Notes under the pieces: generated by a model | The model's database searches: none | What the model was told of the DNA's origin: nothing | The model's input: only the letters and a program-made list of their open reading frames with translations | Shown: positions 26,924 to 35,414 of the stretch, piece after piece | Numbering within the stretch: position 1 is the first letter of the stretch | Layout: each line of letters begins with the position of its first letter | Position numbers and translations under genes: made by a program | Origin: Actinomadura sp. NBRC 104425 | GTDB taxonomy: Bacteria > Actinomycetota > Actinomycetes > Streptosporangiales > Streptosporangiaceae | Assembly: GCF_030269545.1 (NCBI RefSeq) | Contig: NZ_BSTN01000004.1 | Location: forward strand, 1 to 64,000 | Length of the DNA stretch: 64,000 nucleotides | Direction: 5' to 3'

Positions 26924-27618
26924 CGCCGCGCCGCCCGGGCCGCGCCGCGGCGGGACGACCGGCGCAGCAGCAGCACCAGCATCGGCACCCCGGTCAGGGC
27001 GGTGCCCGCCCCGAACGCCGCCATCTCCTTGCGGTCCCTGATGTCGCTTTCGCTGGGACCGTCGGACGAGTCGTCCCGGCGCGCCTCCTCGCGCGCCTGG
27101 TCGATCCTGCGCTGCGCGTCGGGCGCGGTCACGATGTCGACGAACCGCGTGATCTGCTCCACGAGCCCCTCGTCCCGATCCGACCGCAGGTACGCCGCGG
27201 TCCACGCGCTATCGGCCGGGAGCGTTCCACCGAACTGCCGCGCCGTGCCGGACCCGGACGAATCGGTGACGATGTACACGCCGTCCTTGCCGAGCCGGTC
27301 GTGCAGCGACGCGATCAGGTCGTCGTCCCTCGGCGAGACCTCTGTCAAGCCCGGCGTCACCACCACGTACGCCGGGACGCCCAGGCGCGCCACCGCGGCG
27401 CGGATCCGCTCGTGCGCGTCGTAGGGCAGTGCGCGCAGGGCGTGGTCGGTGACCTGGACCGGGTCGTCGGCCAGCAGCCGCGCGAGCCGGTCGGCGAGGC
27501 TCCCCGACGTCGGTGATGGCGACGGCGACGACGGCGGCGAGGGCGCGGCGGCCCGCGCCGTGCCGGTCAGGACGCACCCGGCCAGCGCAAAAGTAATGAT
27601 CAAGGCGAACCACCGCAC
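26920..27618 (-). CDS. TPM-like module membrane protein (first, short paralogue)
   Basis: A 232-residue protein with a signal peptide or lipobox-like start (FALIITFALAGC), a Pro/Ser linker, and the same module as its two neighbours: VPAYVVVTPGLTEVSPR and SLHDRLGKDGVYIVTDSSG. A C-terminal membrane segment (TALTGVPMLVLLL) ends in a basic tail. It lacks the Cys/His domain. It is the first gene of a three-gene overlapping operon of paralogues. I cannot assign a function; TPM domains occur in proteins of membrane repair or phosphatase type. Confidence 0.75.
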   Translation of the reverse strand: MRWFALIITFALAGCVLTGTARAAAPSPPSSPSPSPTSGSLADRLARLLADDPVQVTDHALRALPYDAHERIRAAVARLGVPAYVVVTPGLTEVSPRDDDLIASLHDRLGKDGVYIVTDSSGSGTARQFGGTLPADSAWTAAYLRSDRDEGLVEQITRFVDIVTAPDAQRRIDQAREEARRDDSSDGPSESDIRDRKEMAAFGAGTALTGVPMLVLLLRRSSRRGAARAARR

Positions 27619-27714
27619 GTGCGGAGTCTAACGGCGTTCATCCCCGGCCCCATCGGCCCCTGTCGCCACAACCCCGGAACGTGCCGAGATGTTCACGGAA
27701 AGTAACATCGCTCC

Positions 27715-27966
27715 GTGGGGGAAGATCGGGGGGATGGTGAACGCGGCTGCTGGGCGGGCCCGGGCGGGGTACGGGTCACCGCCGTCCGGCTGATCGGTGC
27801 GCACCGGGTGTGGGCGGACGCCGCCGGCGTCCCCGCGGGGGTGCCGGGCGCGTTCCTGGTGACCGACGCGGGCGCCCGCGTCGGTCGCGGCTACTACCCG
27901 ACCGTCGAGGAGTTGTCCGAGGTGGTGGATCTGGCGTCGCTGCGGCCCTGCGACCCCGGCACCTGA
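27715..27966 (+). CDS. Small hypothetical protein before ribokinase
   Basis: An 83-residue protein I do not recognise. After about 18 Gly-rich residues it looks like a compact globular domain (VTAVRLIGAHRVWADAAGVP, GAFLVTDAGARVG, YYPTVEELSEVVDLASL). The start GTG 27715 is the only good one. It is 57 bases upstream of the ribokinase gene on the same strand and could be co-transcribed with it. Confidence 0.55.
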   Translation: MGEDRGDGERGCWAGPGGVRVTAVRLIGAHRVWADAAGVPAGVPGAFLVTDAGARVGRGYYPTVEELSEVVDLASLRPCDPGT

Positions 27967-28023
27967 CCGTGGTGGCAAGCTTGAGCCCTGCGTCCGTACG
28001 GCTTCGGTGGCGAGGAGGGTGCG

Positions 28024-28938
28024 GTGTCGGAGGAGTTCGACGTCGTCGTGGTGGGATCGGTCAACGCGGACCTGGTGGTGGGCGTCGAGCGGCGCCCGGC
28101 GCCCGGCGAAACCGTGCTCGGGTCCGACCTGGCCGTGCATCCGGGCGGCGTGGGCGGCAACCAGGCGGCGGCCGCGGCGCGGCTCGGCGGCCGGGTCGGC
28201 ATCCTGGCCCGGGTCGGCGACGACGGGCACGGCGAGTTCCTGCGCGCGGCGCTCGCCGACGCGGGGGTGCGGCTGGACCACCTGCTGGTCACGCCCGGCC
28301 CGTCCGGCGTCGCCCTCATCACCGTGGGGCCGGACGGCGACAACAGCATCATCGTCTCGCCCGGCGCCAACGCCCGGCTCGCCCCGGACGACGTCACCGC
28401 GGCACGCGGCATGATCTCCTCGGCGGCGGTCGTGTCGCTGCAGCTGGAGACCCCCGTGCCGACCGTCCTGGCCGCCGCACGGGCGGCCGCGGACGCCGGG
28501 GCGCGCGTCGTGCTGAACCTGTCCCCGCCCGCCGTCGTGCCGGACGAGCTGCTGGCGCTGTGCGACCCGCTGGTGGTCAACGAGCACGAGGCGGCGTTCC
28601 TGCTCGGACGCGGCGGCGGGGAGCGCCCGGAGGCCCCTTCGGCGATGGCGGAGGCGCTGCTGGAGCGCGGCCCCCGGTCGGTGGTCATCACGCTCGGCGG
28701 GGACGGCGCGCTGACGGCCGACGCGTCCGGTGCGGTGACCGTCGCGGCCCCCAAGGTGGAGGTCGTGGACACCACGGGCGCGGGCGACGCCTTCACGGCC
28801 GCGCTGTGCCTGCGCCTGGCCCGCGGCGACGCCCTGGACGAGGCCGCGCGCTACGCGGCGCGGGTGGGGGCCGCAGCCGTCCGCAAGCCCGGCGCGCAGA
28901 GCTCTTACCCCGCAGCGGAAGACGAGCTGCCCCTCTGA
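28024..28938 (+). CDS. rbsK: Ribokinase (PfkB family)
   Basis: A 304-residue PfkB-type sugar kinase that best fits ribokinase, ATP + D-ribose to ribose 5-phosphate. Blocks are VVVGSVNADLVV, HPGGVGGNQAAAAARLGG (N-terminal PfkB signature), NLSPPAVVPDELLALCDPLV, NEHEAAFLLG and VDTTGAGDAFTAAL (catalytic Asp and anion hole). The start is GTG 28024 behind GAGGAGGGTGCG. No ribose transporter is adjacent. A perfect hairpin follows the stop. Confidence 0.92.
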   Translation: MSEEFDVVVVGSVNADLVVGVERRPAPGETVLGSDLAVHPGGVGGNQAAAAARLGGRVGILARVGDDGHGEFLRAALADAGVRLDHLLVTPGPSGVALITVGPDGDNSIIVSPGANARLAPDDVTAARGMISSAAVVSLQLETPVPTVLAAARAAADAGARVVLNLSPPAVVPDELLALCDPLVVNEHEAAFLLGRGGGERPEAPSAMAEALLERGPRSVVITLGGDGALTADASGAVTVAAPKVEVVDTTGAGDAFTAALCLRLARGDALDEAARYAARVGAAAVRKPGAQSSYPAAEDELPL

Positions 28939-28965
28939 CCGCCGTCCCCCGGCGCGCCGGCGGTC
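28937..28965 (+). terminator. Hairpin after ribokinase
   Basis: GACCGCCG (28937-28944) pairs perfectly with CGGCGGTC (28958-28965); the stem begins at the ribokinase stop codon. No T-tail. Confidence 0.6.
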
Positions 28966-29087
28966 GGCCACCAGTGCGCTTTCTGATGGGTGAGGAGCCT
29001 GTTACCACGTCAGACGTCATGATCTGAGAATGCACCGGCCGGCATTCGGTGGTGCGACCATGGTGCTCCCGTTGAGGGAGGAAGCCG

Positions 29088-29477
29088 ATGCGGCGGTTCG
29101 TTCACAACGCCGTGGTCGTCGCGGCGCTGGGTGCGCTGGCGGTCGCCTACGGGTGGCTCGTCAGCAGGGGAGTCGAGCTCGACGGCACCGTGACCAAGGT
29201 CGTCGTATCGAAGGACGAACGGAGCATCGAGGTGCATGCCCAGATGTCGTCGGGCCTCTACTGCGCGATAGGGGCGGCAGAGACGCGGGACCGGGTGACG
29301 GTTCACACTCGGTGTTACCGAGGGTGGAATCCGTACGCCGATGAAGGAGGCGGTGTCGGCGTGCTGAAGGTGACGGAAACGGTGAAGCTGCAGTCCCCGC
29401 TCGGTGGCCGCAGCATCCGTACCGGCGACGGTAGGGCCGTTGAGGTCGAGCGCCTCGGCGCTCCCGGGGGTTCCTGA
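29088..29477 (+). CDS. Small membrane-anchored or secreted hypothetical protein
   Basis: A 129-residue protein with a basic start and one hydrophobic segment (AVVVAALGALAVAYGWLV), followed by an extracytoplasmic beta-rich part (VELDGTVTKVVVSKDERSIE) with two cysteines (LYCAIG, HTRCYRG) that could form a disulfide. GGGAGGAAGCC precedes ATG 29088 closely. No family is recognised and the neighbours do not suggest a role. Confidence 0.7.
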   Translation: MRRFVHNAVVVAALGALAVAYGWLVSRGVELDGTVTKVVVSKDERSIEVHAQMSSGLYCAIGAAETRDRVTVHTRCYRGWNPYADEGGGVGVLKVTETVKLQSPLGGRSIRTGDGRAVEVERLGAPGGS

Positions 29478-29631
29478 CAGGCGGAGCGTGCGGCCGCTCG
29501 TCCTCCGCGTCGGGTGGTGCGGCGGTTCAGTGTGTCTTGGGGCGGCGTCGGGGGCTCACCCTGGGCGCCGCCCGGCGTGCGTCTCGCGCAACGCGGGCGC
29601 GGCCTCGCCGTAGGCGCGGATGCGGCTCGCG

Positions 29632-30468
29632 TCAGGCGGTGGGGGCGTTGCCGTTGCGGTAGCGCCTCGGGAGTTCGGATGCGTCCAGCCGCGCGGGCCC
29701 GGGCGGGGGCACCACCGGGTGTTCGGGGGGTGCGGGCGGCGGAGTCGGGGCCTCGGTGAGAGAGATGAAGCCGTCCTGCAGCAGTGTGGCCAGGTCCGAC
29801 ATGACGGGGAACAGGCCGCGGCCCAAAGTGAAGGCGATGTCGCGCGGGGTCCGCCGTCCGTTGACGCGGCCGAGGACCTCGCGCCGGGCCGGGTCCACGA
29901 TCTGATCGGGTTCGTTCCGCACGACCCGCGGCCGGGACCGCACCGTCAGGTCCAGCACGCGCCAGCCGTCGGCCACCTCCAGCCGCCGCGTGATCTCCCT
30001 GAGCAGGCGGTCGGTCTCCAACCCGGGCTCCACCGGCACCAACGGCCCGGGCCCGGCCGCGCCGGCGTGCTCGACCGTGCAGGTGTGCACGCCGGTCAGC
30101 GCCATCGCGAACAGCGCGTCGACGACCGCCGTCCGGGCCAGCACCTCGACGCCGACCTCGCCGAGCAGGCCCCGCTCCACCAGCTCGTCCGGCAGCCGCC
30201 CCGCCGGGGCCGCCGCCGCGAACGCCCGCGACCACTCGGGCTCGGCGATCCGGCCCGACCGCAGCAGCAGCGACTCGGGGCCGGGCGAGGCGGGCGTGGC
30301 GGCCGCGACGATCCGGCCGTCCCGCATGGTCACCGTGCCGCCCGGGTTGCCGTCCAGGCGCAGAGTCCCCGAGAAGCGCTCCTGGCCGCGGCGCCTGAGA
30401 GCCGAGATCAGAATGCCCGACGGCCGGCCGGCTGCGGCCCCCGAGGGCGTGATGGGAGAAGCGGTCAC
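29632..30468 (-). CDS. DUF4388 domain protein
   Basis: A 278-residue protein whose N-terminal 90 residues look like DUF4388 (GILISALRRRGQERFSGTLR, then GTVTMRDGRIVAAATP), a domain often found in MglA/Roadblock and gliding-type signalling systems. The middle is helical (RLPDELVERGLLGEVGVEVL) and the end is a Pro-rich tail. It is divergent from two Roadblock genes across 232 bases, which supports a shared GTPase-linked role. No signal peptide is seen; it is likely cytoplasmic. Confidence 0.8.
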   Translation of the reverse strand: MTASPITPSGAAAGRPSGILISALRRRGQERFSGTLRLDGNPGGTVTMRDGRIVAAATPASPGPESLLLRSGRIAEPEWSRAFAAAAPAGRLPDELVERGLLGEVGVEVLARTAVVDALFAMALTGVHTCTVEHAGAAGPGPLVPVEPGLETDRLLREITRRLEVADGWRVLDLTVRSRPRVVRNEPDQIVDPARREVLGRVNGRRTPRDIAFTLGRGLFPVMSDLATLLQDGFISLTEAPTPPPAPPEHPVVPPPGPARLDASELPRRYRNGNAPTA

Positions 30469-30700
30469 GTCGTCACTTCCAGCCGAACGCAGCTCTGTGT
30501 TGCTGACGGTGGCAACATCATGCCAGGCCCCCCGGAGCGGTCAGGCACCCAGCGTTGGCGTAGATTACTTCCGGTGCCGTCACCGGACAGGTGGAAAATA
30601 ACGTTTGCGAAAGTCCCGATCCGCCTCGCCCGGGGTGTCCTAGATCGTTACGTTGTTCTCCGGCACTGCTGAGTGGTCCGGTTCAGGGGGTGGAAGACCG

Positions 30701-31078
30701 ATGAACATCGAAACCGCGCTCAAGGAGACGATGGCCATCGACGGGGCGCTCGGGGCGGCGCTGGTCGACTACGACAGCGGGATGGCGCTCGGCGCGCTCG
30801 GCGAGTCCGGCAGCGCCGAGGAGGTCGACATGGAGCTCGCGGCGGCCCGGAGCGCCGAGGTCGTGCGGGCCAAGCTCCGCACCCTGGAGGCGCTGCGGAT
30901 CAGCGACTCGATCGAGGACATCCTCATCACCCTGGACACCCAGTACCACCTGATCCGGCTGCTCTCCAACGCCGGCGGCAGCCGCCTGTTCCTCTACCTC
31001 GTCCTCGACCGCGAGCGGGCGAACCTGGCCCTGGCGCGCCACCACCTGCGGCGCATCGACGGCGAACTGCGGGTCTGA
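30701..31078 (+). CDS. Roadblock/LC7-like protein
   Basis: A 125-residue protein of the Roadblock fold: IDGALGAALVDYDSGMALG, then AARSAEVVRAKLRTLEALRI, SIEDILITLDTQYHLIRLL and LFLYLVLDRERANLALARHH. ATG 30701 is 9 bases before the end of GGGGGTGGAAGACCG-like leader sequence. The next gene, 10 bases on, is a second Roadblock protein, and a DUF4388 gene is divergent. The GTPase they would regulate is not adjacent; the conservon GTPase at 2734 is one candidate. Confidence 0.85.
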   Translation: MNIETALKETMAIDGALGAALVDYDSGMALGALGESGSAEEVDMELAAARSAEVVRAKLRTLEALRISDSIEDILITLDTQYHLIRLLSNAGGSRLFLYLVLDRERANLALARHHLRRIDGELRV

Positions 31079-31087
31079 GGCGGGACG

Positions 31088-31456
31088 ATGAACAACGAGG
31101 CCGTACTCGCCGAACTGCGGGCCCTGCGCGAGCAGGTGACCGGCGTGACCGACGCCGCGGTCGCCTCCTCCGACGGGCTGCCGGTCGCCTCCGACACCGA
31201 CGGGGTCCGCCCCGAAGTGCTGGCCGCCCTCGCCGCCGCCGCGCTCGGGCTGAGCAAGAGCGCGGGCAACGAGGTCGGCATGGGCGAACTGCGCGAGGTG
31301 ACGATCCGCTGCTCCGGAGGCCACATCGTCGTCTACGCCGTCCGCGACCGGAACCTCCTCGTCGTCCTCGGTGACGAGGGGCTCGACATCGCCCATCTCC
31401 ACCTGCAGTCCCGCCCCGTCGTGGACCGTCTCGCCGAAATCCTCGCCCCCGTCTGA
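31088..31456 (+). CDS. Roadblock/LC7 domain protein
   Basis: A 122-residue Roadblock protein: LRALREQVTGVTDAAVASSD, LPVASDTDGVRPEVLAALAA and LREVTIRCSGGHIVVYAV, then VVLGDEGLDIAHLHLQ. It follows the other Roadblock-like gene by 9 bases and probably forms a heterodimer with it, as such pairs do. A broken NACHT gene begins 59 bases downstream. Confidence 0.88.
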   Translation: MNNEAVLAELRALREQVTGVTDAAVASSDGLPVASDTDGVRPEVLAALAAAALGLSKSAGNEVGMGELREVTIRCSGGHIVVYAVRDRNLLVVLGDEGLDIAHLHLQSRPVVDRLAEILAPV

Positions 31457-31515
31457 CGCGTCCGGTTCGGGTGATCCGCCCGTCTGCGGCCGATCGCCGC
31501 GCCTAAGCTGCCGGC

Positions 31516-31793
31516 GTGCGTCGAGACCCCTCCCTCACCTACCAGGGTGCGCTGAACATCCTCGGCCAGTACGACCGTTCCCGCCTGGACAAGCTGAACG
31601 GGCTTCTCGGCGGCGTGATCCTCGGCGCAGGTGCCGTGCCGCGCACACCACCCTTGTCGGCGCCGCGTTCTTCGAGGCGCTGGAAGGGTAACCGGGCGCG
31701 GACGCGCTCAGGCGCCAGGCCGTCACCGAGGACGAACGCCGCGCTGCGGCTTTGGGGCGTTGTCGCCGCGAAGCGGTGTGCTTGCCTGACATG
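31516..31793 (+). pseudogene. Broken N-terminus of a NACHT/STAND-type protein
   Basis: From GTG 31516 the sequence encodes RRDPSLTYQGALNILGQYDR and LDKLNGLLGGVILGAGA. This resembles the N-terminal helical region in front of NACHT domains in actinobacteria. The homology then shifts frame to AHTTLVGAAFFEALEG, meets a stop at about 31691 and continues in the same frame as PGADALRRQAVTEDERRAAA. So there is one frameshift, one in-frame stop and loss of everything after about 90 residues, including the NTPase. The family assignment rests on remembered consensus and is moderate. Intact relatives are large STAND NTPases, some of them defence proteins. Confidence 0.5.
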
Positions 31794-31798
31794 ACCGT

Positions 31799-31830
31799 GG
31801 GACGCCCTGACCGCACAGTCCGGGCATCCC
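31799..31830 (-). terminator. Hairpin after the glycosyltransferase gene
   Basis: GGGACGCCC (31799-31807) pairs with GGGCATCCC (31822-31830) with one mismatch. It lies 22 bases past the stop of the glycosyltransferase (minus) and also at the end of the NACHT remnant (plus). Confidence 0.5.
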
Positions 31831-31851
31831 ACGGGTTCTGAGAGGGAGAGG

Positions 31852-33141
31852 TCAGCTCATCAGGGCGGCCGCCAGGTCGGACTCGCGGGCCTGGGCGGGC
31901 ACCGACGCCTCGGCGGGCTCCTCGGCCGCGGCGGCCGGGTGGGGCTCGTCCTCCTCGGGCGGGAGGAGCCGGCCGTAGGCGCGCAGGGTCTCGGCGGCGA
32001 TGCGGCTCCAGGAGTAGCGGGAGTGGGCGCGGTCGGCGGCGGCGATGGCGTACCCGTGCCGGGTGGTCTCCTCGGCCAGCAGGCGCCGCACCGCGCGGCC
32101 GATCTCCACCGGGCGCCCGGCGGGCACGTGCAGCCCGGTGATGTGGTCCAGGACGCTGTCGGCGTTGCCGCCGACCGGGGTCGTCACGACCGGGACGCCG
32201 CACGCCATCGCCTCCAGCGCCACCAGCGGCGACGGGCGGTCCGGCGACAGGCACAGCACCAGGCGGGCGGTGCGCAGCAGCTTGGGCAGGGACCGGCGCG
32301 GCATCCGGCCCATGAAGACCACCCGGTCGGCGACGTGCAGCTCCTTGGCCAGCATGCGCAGCCGGTGCACGGCCGTGTCGTTCTCCAGCTCCTCGCGGGC
32401 AGGGCCGCCGGTGACGGCCAGCTCGGCGCCGGGGACGCTGACCAGCGTGCGGATCGCGGTGGCGATCCCGCCGTCGGTCAGGTCGCGGCACACGGTCACC
32501 AGGCGGGGCCGGCCGCCGCGGGGCAGCGTGGGGCCGGTCTGGCTGAAGTGGCCGCCGTCCACGCCGTAGGGGGTGATGCCGATCCGGGGGCGGGGCACGC
32601 CGAGCCGCACCAGTGCGTGCGCCTCCTGCTCGCTGCCCGCCAGGACGGTGTCGGCGCCGCGTCCGAGCGCGGCCTCCAGGCGGATGCGGGCGGGGTGCAC
32701 CGCCCGTCCGGCGCGGCGCTCGACGGTGCCGAGCCCGTGGTAGGACTGCACGAACGGGATGCCCAGTTCCCTGGCCACCGCGCAGGCCGCCAGCCCGCCG
32801 ATCCAGCCGTGGGCGTGCACCACGTCGGGGCGTGCGGCGCCCGACCAGCGCCGCCGCAGCTCGTCGGCGACGTCGCGGACGTGCCGCAGGAGTTCGTGCT
32901 CGGTCAGCGGGCGCGCCGGTCCGGCATCGATCAGCCGCAGCGTGGCTCCGGGGCCGAGGCGCGTCCGCTCGCGCGTCGCTTCGTCATAGCGGCGCGCGTA
33001 GACGGTCACGTGGTTGCGCTGGTCGCCGCCGGGCACCGGACGTGCCAGCGCGCGGGCCAGCTCACGCACCACGGAAGCGTGGGTGTGCTCCCCGGTAAGA
33101 ACGGACATCGAAACCAAAGCGATGTTCAGGGAGCTTTTCAT
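31852..33141 (-). CDS. Glycosyltransferase family 4
   Basis: A 429-residue GT-B fold glycosyltransferase. N-terminal part: NIALVSMSVLTGEHTHASVV, DVVHAHGWIGGLAACAVARE and PFVQSYHGLGTVERR. C-terminal nucleotide-sugar part: RVVFMGRMPRRSLPKLLRTA and SPLVALEAMACGVPVVTTPV, the family 4 E-x7-E region. ATG 33141 has GGAGG 8 bases upstream. The last 35 residues are an acidic Ala/Glu tail. Sugar donor and acceptor are unknown; no other cell-wall or glycan gene is adjacent. Confidence 0.92.
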   Translation of the reverse strand: MKSSLNIALVSMSVLTGEHTHASVVRELARALARPVPGGDQRNHVTVYARRYDEATRERTRLGPGATLRLIDAGPARPLTEHELLRHVRDVADELRRRWSGAARPDVVHAHGWIGGLAACAVARELGIPFVQSYHGLGTVERRAGRAVHPARIRLEAALGRGADTVLAGSEQEAHALVRLGVPRPRIGITPYGVDGGHFSQTGPTLPRGGRPRLVTVCRDLTDGGIATAIRTLVSVPGAELAVTGGPAREELENDTAVHRLRMLAKELHVADRVVFMGRMPRRSLPKLLRTARLVLCLSPDRPSPLVALEAMACGVPVVTTPVGGNADSVLDHITGLHVPAGRPVEIGRAVRRLLAEETTRHGYAIAAADRAHSRYSWSRIAAETLRAYGRLLPPEEDEPHPAAAAEEPAEASVPAQARESDLAAALMS

Positions 33142-33385
33142 GACGCAGACCTCCGAAGGCACACATGGCGCAAACCTGGAGGTATCTGCGTCGTAGACAC
33201 CCGCCTGTGATGGTCTCTTTCCGTAGCGCCCTGGGATCAAACCTCCGAACGTCGTGACGCACGCGACAGACCCCATATGAGACATGTGGGAACCATGTGG
33301 CGCCCGAGGTGCCTTCCGCACCCCCAAAAAGGCCCCCGACCTGGCGTGGGACGTTCAAAGCACGGGAGATCGGCGGTAATACTGG

Positions 33386-34114
33386 GTGACCGTGTGCGCA
33401 GATCACGTCTGGTACGTGGCCTACGGGTCCAACCTGGCGCGGGAGCGGTTCTCCTGCTACCTGGCCGGTGGGCGCCCCGAGGGGGCGATGCGCCACTACA
33501 CCGGCTGCCGGGACCCCCGGCCCGCGCGCGACGAAAAGGCGGTGACGCTGCCCGGCGGCGTCTACTTCGCCTTCAACTCGCTGACGTGGGGCGGCGGCAT
33601 GGCGTTCTACGACGCCGAGCTGCCGGGCCGCACGGCCGCCCGCGCCTACCTGGTGACCCGCGAGCAGTTCTGCGATGTGATGGCCCAGGAGATGCGGCGC
33701 GAGGTCGGCGCCGACCACGATCTGTCGCAGGCGCTGGCCACCGGGCGGCAGCGGATCGGCCCCGGGCACTACGAGACCGTTCTGAAGGTCGGCGAGCGGG
33801 ACGGGTACCCGATGCTCACCTTCACCGCCCCGCACGGTGCGGGACGGGCCGTGCTGAACGCCCCGTCCGCCCCGTACCTGACCATGCTGGCGCGCGGCCT
33901 GCGCGACGCCCACGGCTGGCGGACCGGCCAGGTGGCCGCCTACCTGCGCGCCTGCCCGGGCGCCCGCGGCATCTGGTCCGCACCGGCGATCTCCGCGCTG
34001 CTGCACCGCGCCGACACCGCCGCCGCGGCGTCCGCGCCGCGGGCCTCCCTCCAGGCGATGTTCGCCGCATTCCGGCCGGGGCCGGGTCTGCCGCTGGAGC
34101 CCGCCGCCGGATAG
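33386..34114 (+). CDS. Gamma-glutamylcyclotransferase-like protein
   Basis: A 242-residue protein with the hallmark AYGSNLARERFSCYL at residues 11-25, the substrate-binding loop of the gamma-glutamylcyclotransferase fold. Further typical parts are GGVYFAFNSLTWGGGMAFYD and ARAYLVTREQFCDVM. Actinobacterial members are often mis-annotated as histone deacetylases. The substrate is unknown. The start is GTG 33386; the gene is followed 10 bases later by a peroxiredoxin gene, hinting at a role in thiol or peptide metabolism. Confidence 0.85.
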   Translation: MTVCADHVWYVAYGSNLARERFSCYLAGGRPEGAMRHYTGCRDPRPARDEKAVTLPGGVYFAFNSLTWGGGMAFYDAELPGRTAARAYLVTREQFCDVMAQEMRREVGADHDLSQALATGRQRIGPGHYETVLKVGERDGYPMLTFTAPHGAGRAVLNAPSAPYLTMLARGLRDAHGWRTGQVAAYLRACPGARGIWSAPAISALLHRADTAAAASAPRASLQAMFAAFRPGPGLPLEPAAG

Positions 34115-34124
34115 CGTCGTCGCC

Positions 34125-34586
34125 ATGAACGTCGGTGACGTGGTGGACGATTTCGAGCTTCCGGACGAGACGGGACGGCTGCGCACCCTCAGCGGCCTGC
34201 TGGCGGACGGCCCCGTCGTACTGTTCTTCTACCCGGCCGCGATGACCGCGGGCTGCACGGCCGAGGCGTGCCACTTCCGCGATGTGGCCGCCGAGTTCGC
34301 CGCGCTGGGCGCGCACCCGGTCGGCATCAGCGGCGACCCGGTGGACAAGCAGAAGGAGTTCGCCGGCAAGCACTCCCTCGGCTACCCGCTGCTGTCGGAC
34401 GTCGACGGCACGGTGCGGGACCGCTTCGGCGTCAAGCGCGGCTTCGCGCTGGCCCCGACCCGGCGGCAGACGTTCGTGATCGACACCGACCGCCGCATTC
34501 TGGAGGTCATCAAGAGCGAGATCCGCATGAACGTCCATGCCGATCGCGCCCTGGAGGCCCTCCGCCGCCGCGCCGCCGCCTCCTGA
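34125..34586 (+). CDS. Peroxiredoxin (BCP/PrxQ type)
   Basis: A 153-residue thiol peroxidase. FFYPAAMTAGCTAEACHFRD carries the peroxidatic Cys and, five residues later, the resolving Cys, the two-cysteine spacing of BCP/PrxQ enzymes; the usual Pro before GCT is replaced by Ala. VGISGDPVDKQKEFAGKHSL and YPLLSDVDGTVRDRFGV are typical. It reduces hydroperoxides with thioredoxin as likely donor. Ten bases separate it from the cyclotransferase-like gene, so the two are probably one operon. Confidence 0.93.
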   Translation: MNVGDVVDDFELPDETGRLRTLSGLLADGPVVLFFYPAAMTAGCTAEACHFRDVAAEFAALGAHPVGISGDPVDKQKEFAGKHSLGYPLLSDVDGTVRDRFGVKRGFALAPTRRQTFVIDTDRRILEVIKSEIRMNVHADRALEALRRRAAAS

Positions 34587-34681
34587 CCGCCCCGCGGATC
34601 CCGGTGGCCCGCGCCGCCCGCGCGACCGCGGTGGCCCGCGCGGCCACGCAACCACGCAGGGTCGAGCCGCGTCGGAACTGT

Positions 34682-35167
34682 ATGCGGCCGAGTGCGTTGA
34701 TCGTCACCGCGGTGGCGGCGCTGTGCGGGTTGGCGGCCTGCTCCACGGGCGGGAGGGATGCCGCCTGCCCGGGGACCAGGCCTGGCGTCGCGGTCCGGGT
34801 CAAGGCGCCGCTGGCGCAAAGGGCCGAGAGCGCCTCGGTGACGGTGTGCTGGGACGGGCGGTGCCGCACCAGCGGGGCCCTGGGGCTCATGCCGTCCAGC
34901 GTCGCGGTGCCGCAGAACTGCCCTGGCGGGCCGCCCGAGGGCGTCTGCGGTGCGTCGGCCAGCCCGACCGGCGACGCCGACGCCTTCGTCGACCTCAAAG
35001 GCCTGCCGTCCGAGCCGGTCGAGGTCGCCGTCGTGCTGCGCGACGGCGCCGGCGGGAAGCTGTTCGACCGCGAGGTCACCGTCACGCCGAAGGGCGTGGG
35101 CGGGCGGTGCCCGCACCCTCCGCACGCCGCCGTCGTCGCCGACGGCGCGCGGCTTGCCCCCGCCTGA
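34682..35167 (+). CDS. Putative lipoprotein
   Basis: A 161-residue protein with a lipoprotein signal (ALIVTAVAALCGLAACS; lipid-modified Cys about residue 20). The mature part is beta-rich with several cysteines that may pair (VCWDGRC, QNCPGG, GVCGAS, GRCPHPP). ATG 34682 is chosen because it begins the signal peptide. No family is recognised. It follows the peroxiredoxin gene by 95 bases. Confidence 0.75.
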   Translation: MRPSALIVTAVAALCGLAACSTGGRDAACPGTRPGVAVRVKAPLAQRAESASVTVCWDGRCRTSGALGLMPSSVAVPQNCPGGPPEGVCGASASPTGDADAFVDLKGLPSEPVEVAVVLRDGAGGKLFDREVTVTPKGVGGRCPHPPHAAVVADGARLAPA

Positions 35168-35414
35168 GCGCGGCCGCCGCGGGTCGGCCGGGCGGCTCGG
35201 GCAGGACGATCGCGGACGGGTGTTCTGGGTCGTGGAAGATCTCCTGGCGGGCGGGCGGCATGCGGGTGGCAGGACCGATCGGCTCGCCCGTCCCCGCGGC
35301 GGTGACGGGCGGGTCGCGGCGGACGGCGACGCGGTGGGGGCCGTTGGGCAGGCCGAGCGGCGAGACCTCCAGCCGGCGCACCACTCCCAGACTCAGCATC
35401 CGGTCGATCGTCAC
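35082..35414 (-). CDS. Possible small protein, convergent and overlapping the lipoprotein gene
   Basis: A 110-residue open frame from GTG 35414. Its first 75 codons have strong G/C third-position bias and a protein-like composition (LSLGVVRRLEVSPLGLPNGP, FHDPEHPSAIVLPEPP); the last part is an Arg/Ala run overlapping the lipoprotein gene by 86 bases on the other strand. No domain is recognised. It could be a real small gene or the tail of a lost one. Codon bias is the only support. Confidence 0.35.
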   Translation of the reverse strand: MTIDRMLSLGVVRRLEVSPLGLPNGPHRVAVRRDPPVTAAGTGEPIGPATRMPPARQEIFHDPEHPSAIVLPEPPGRPAAAALRRGQAARRRRRRRRAEGAGTARPRPSA

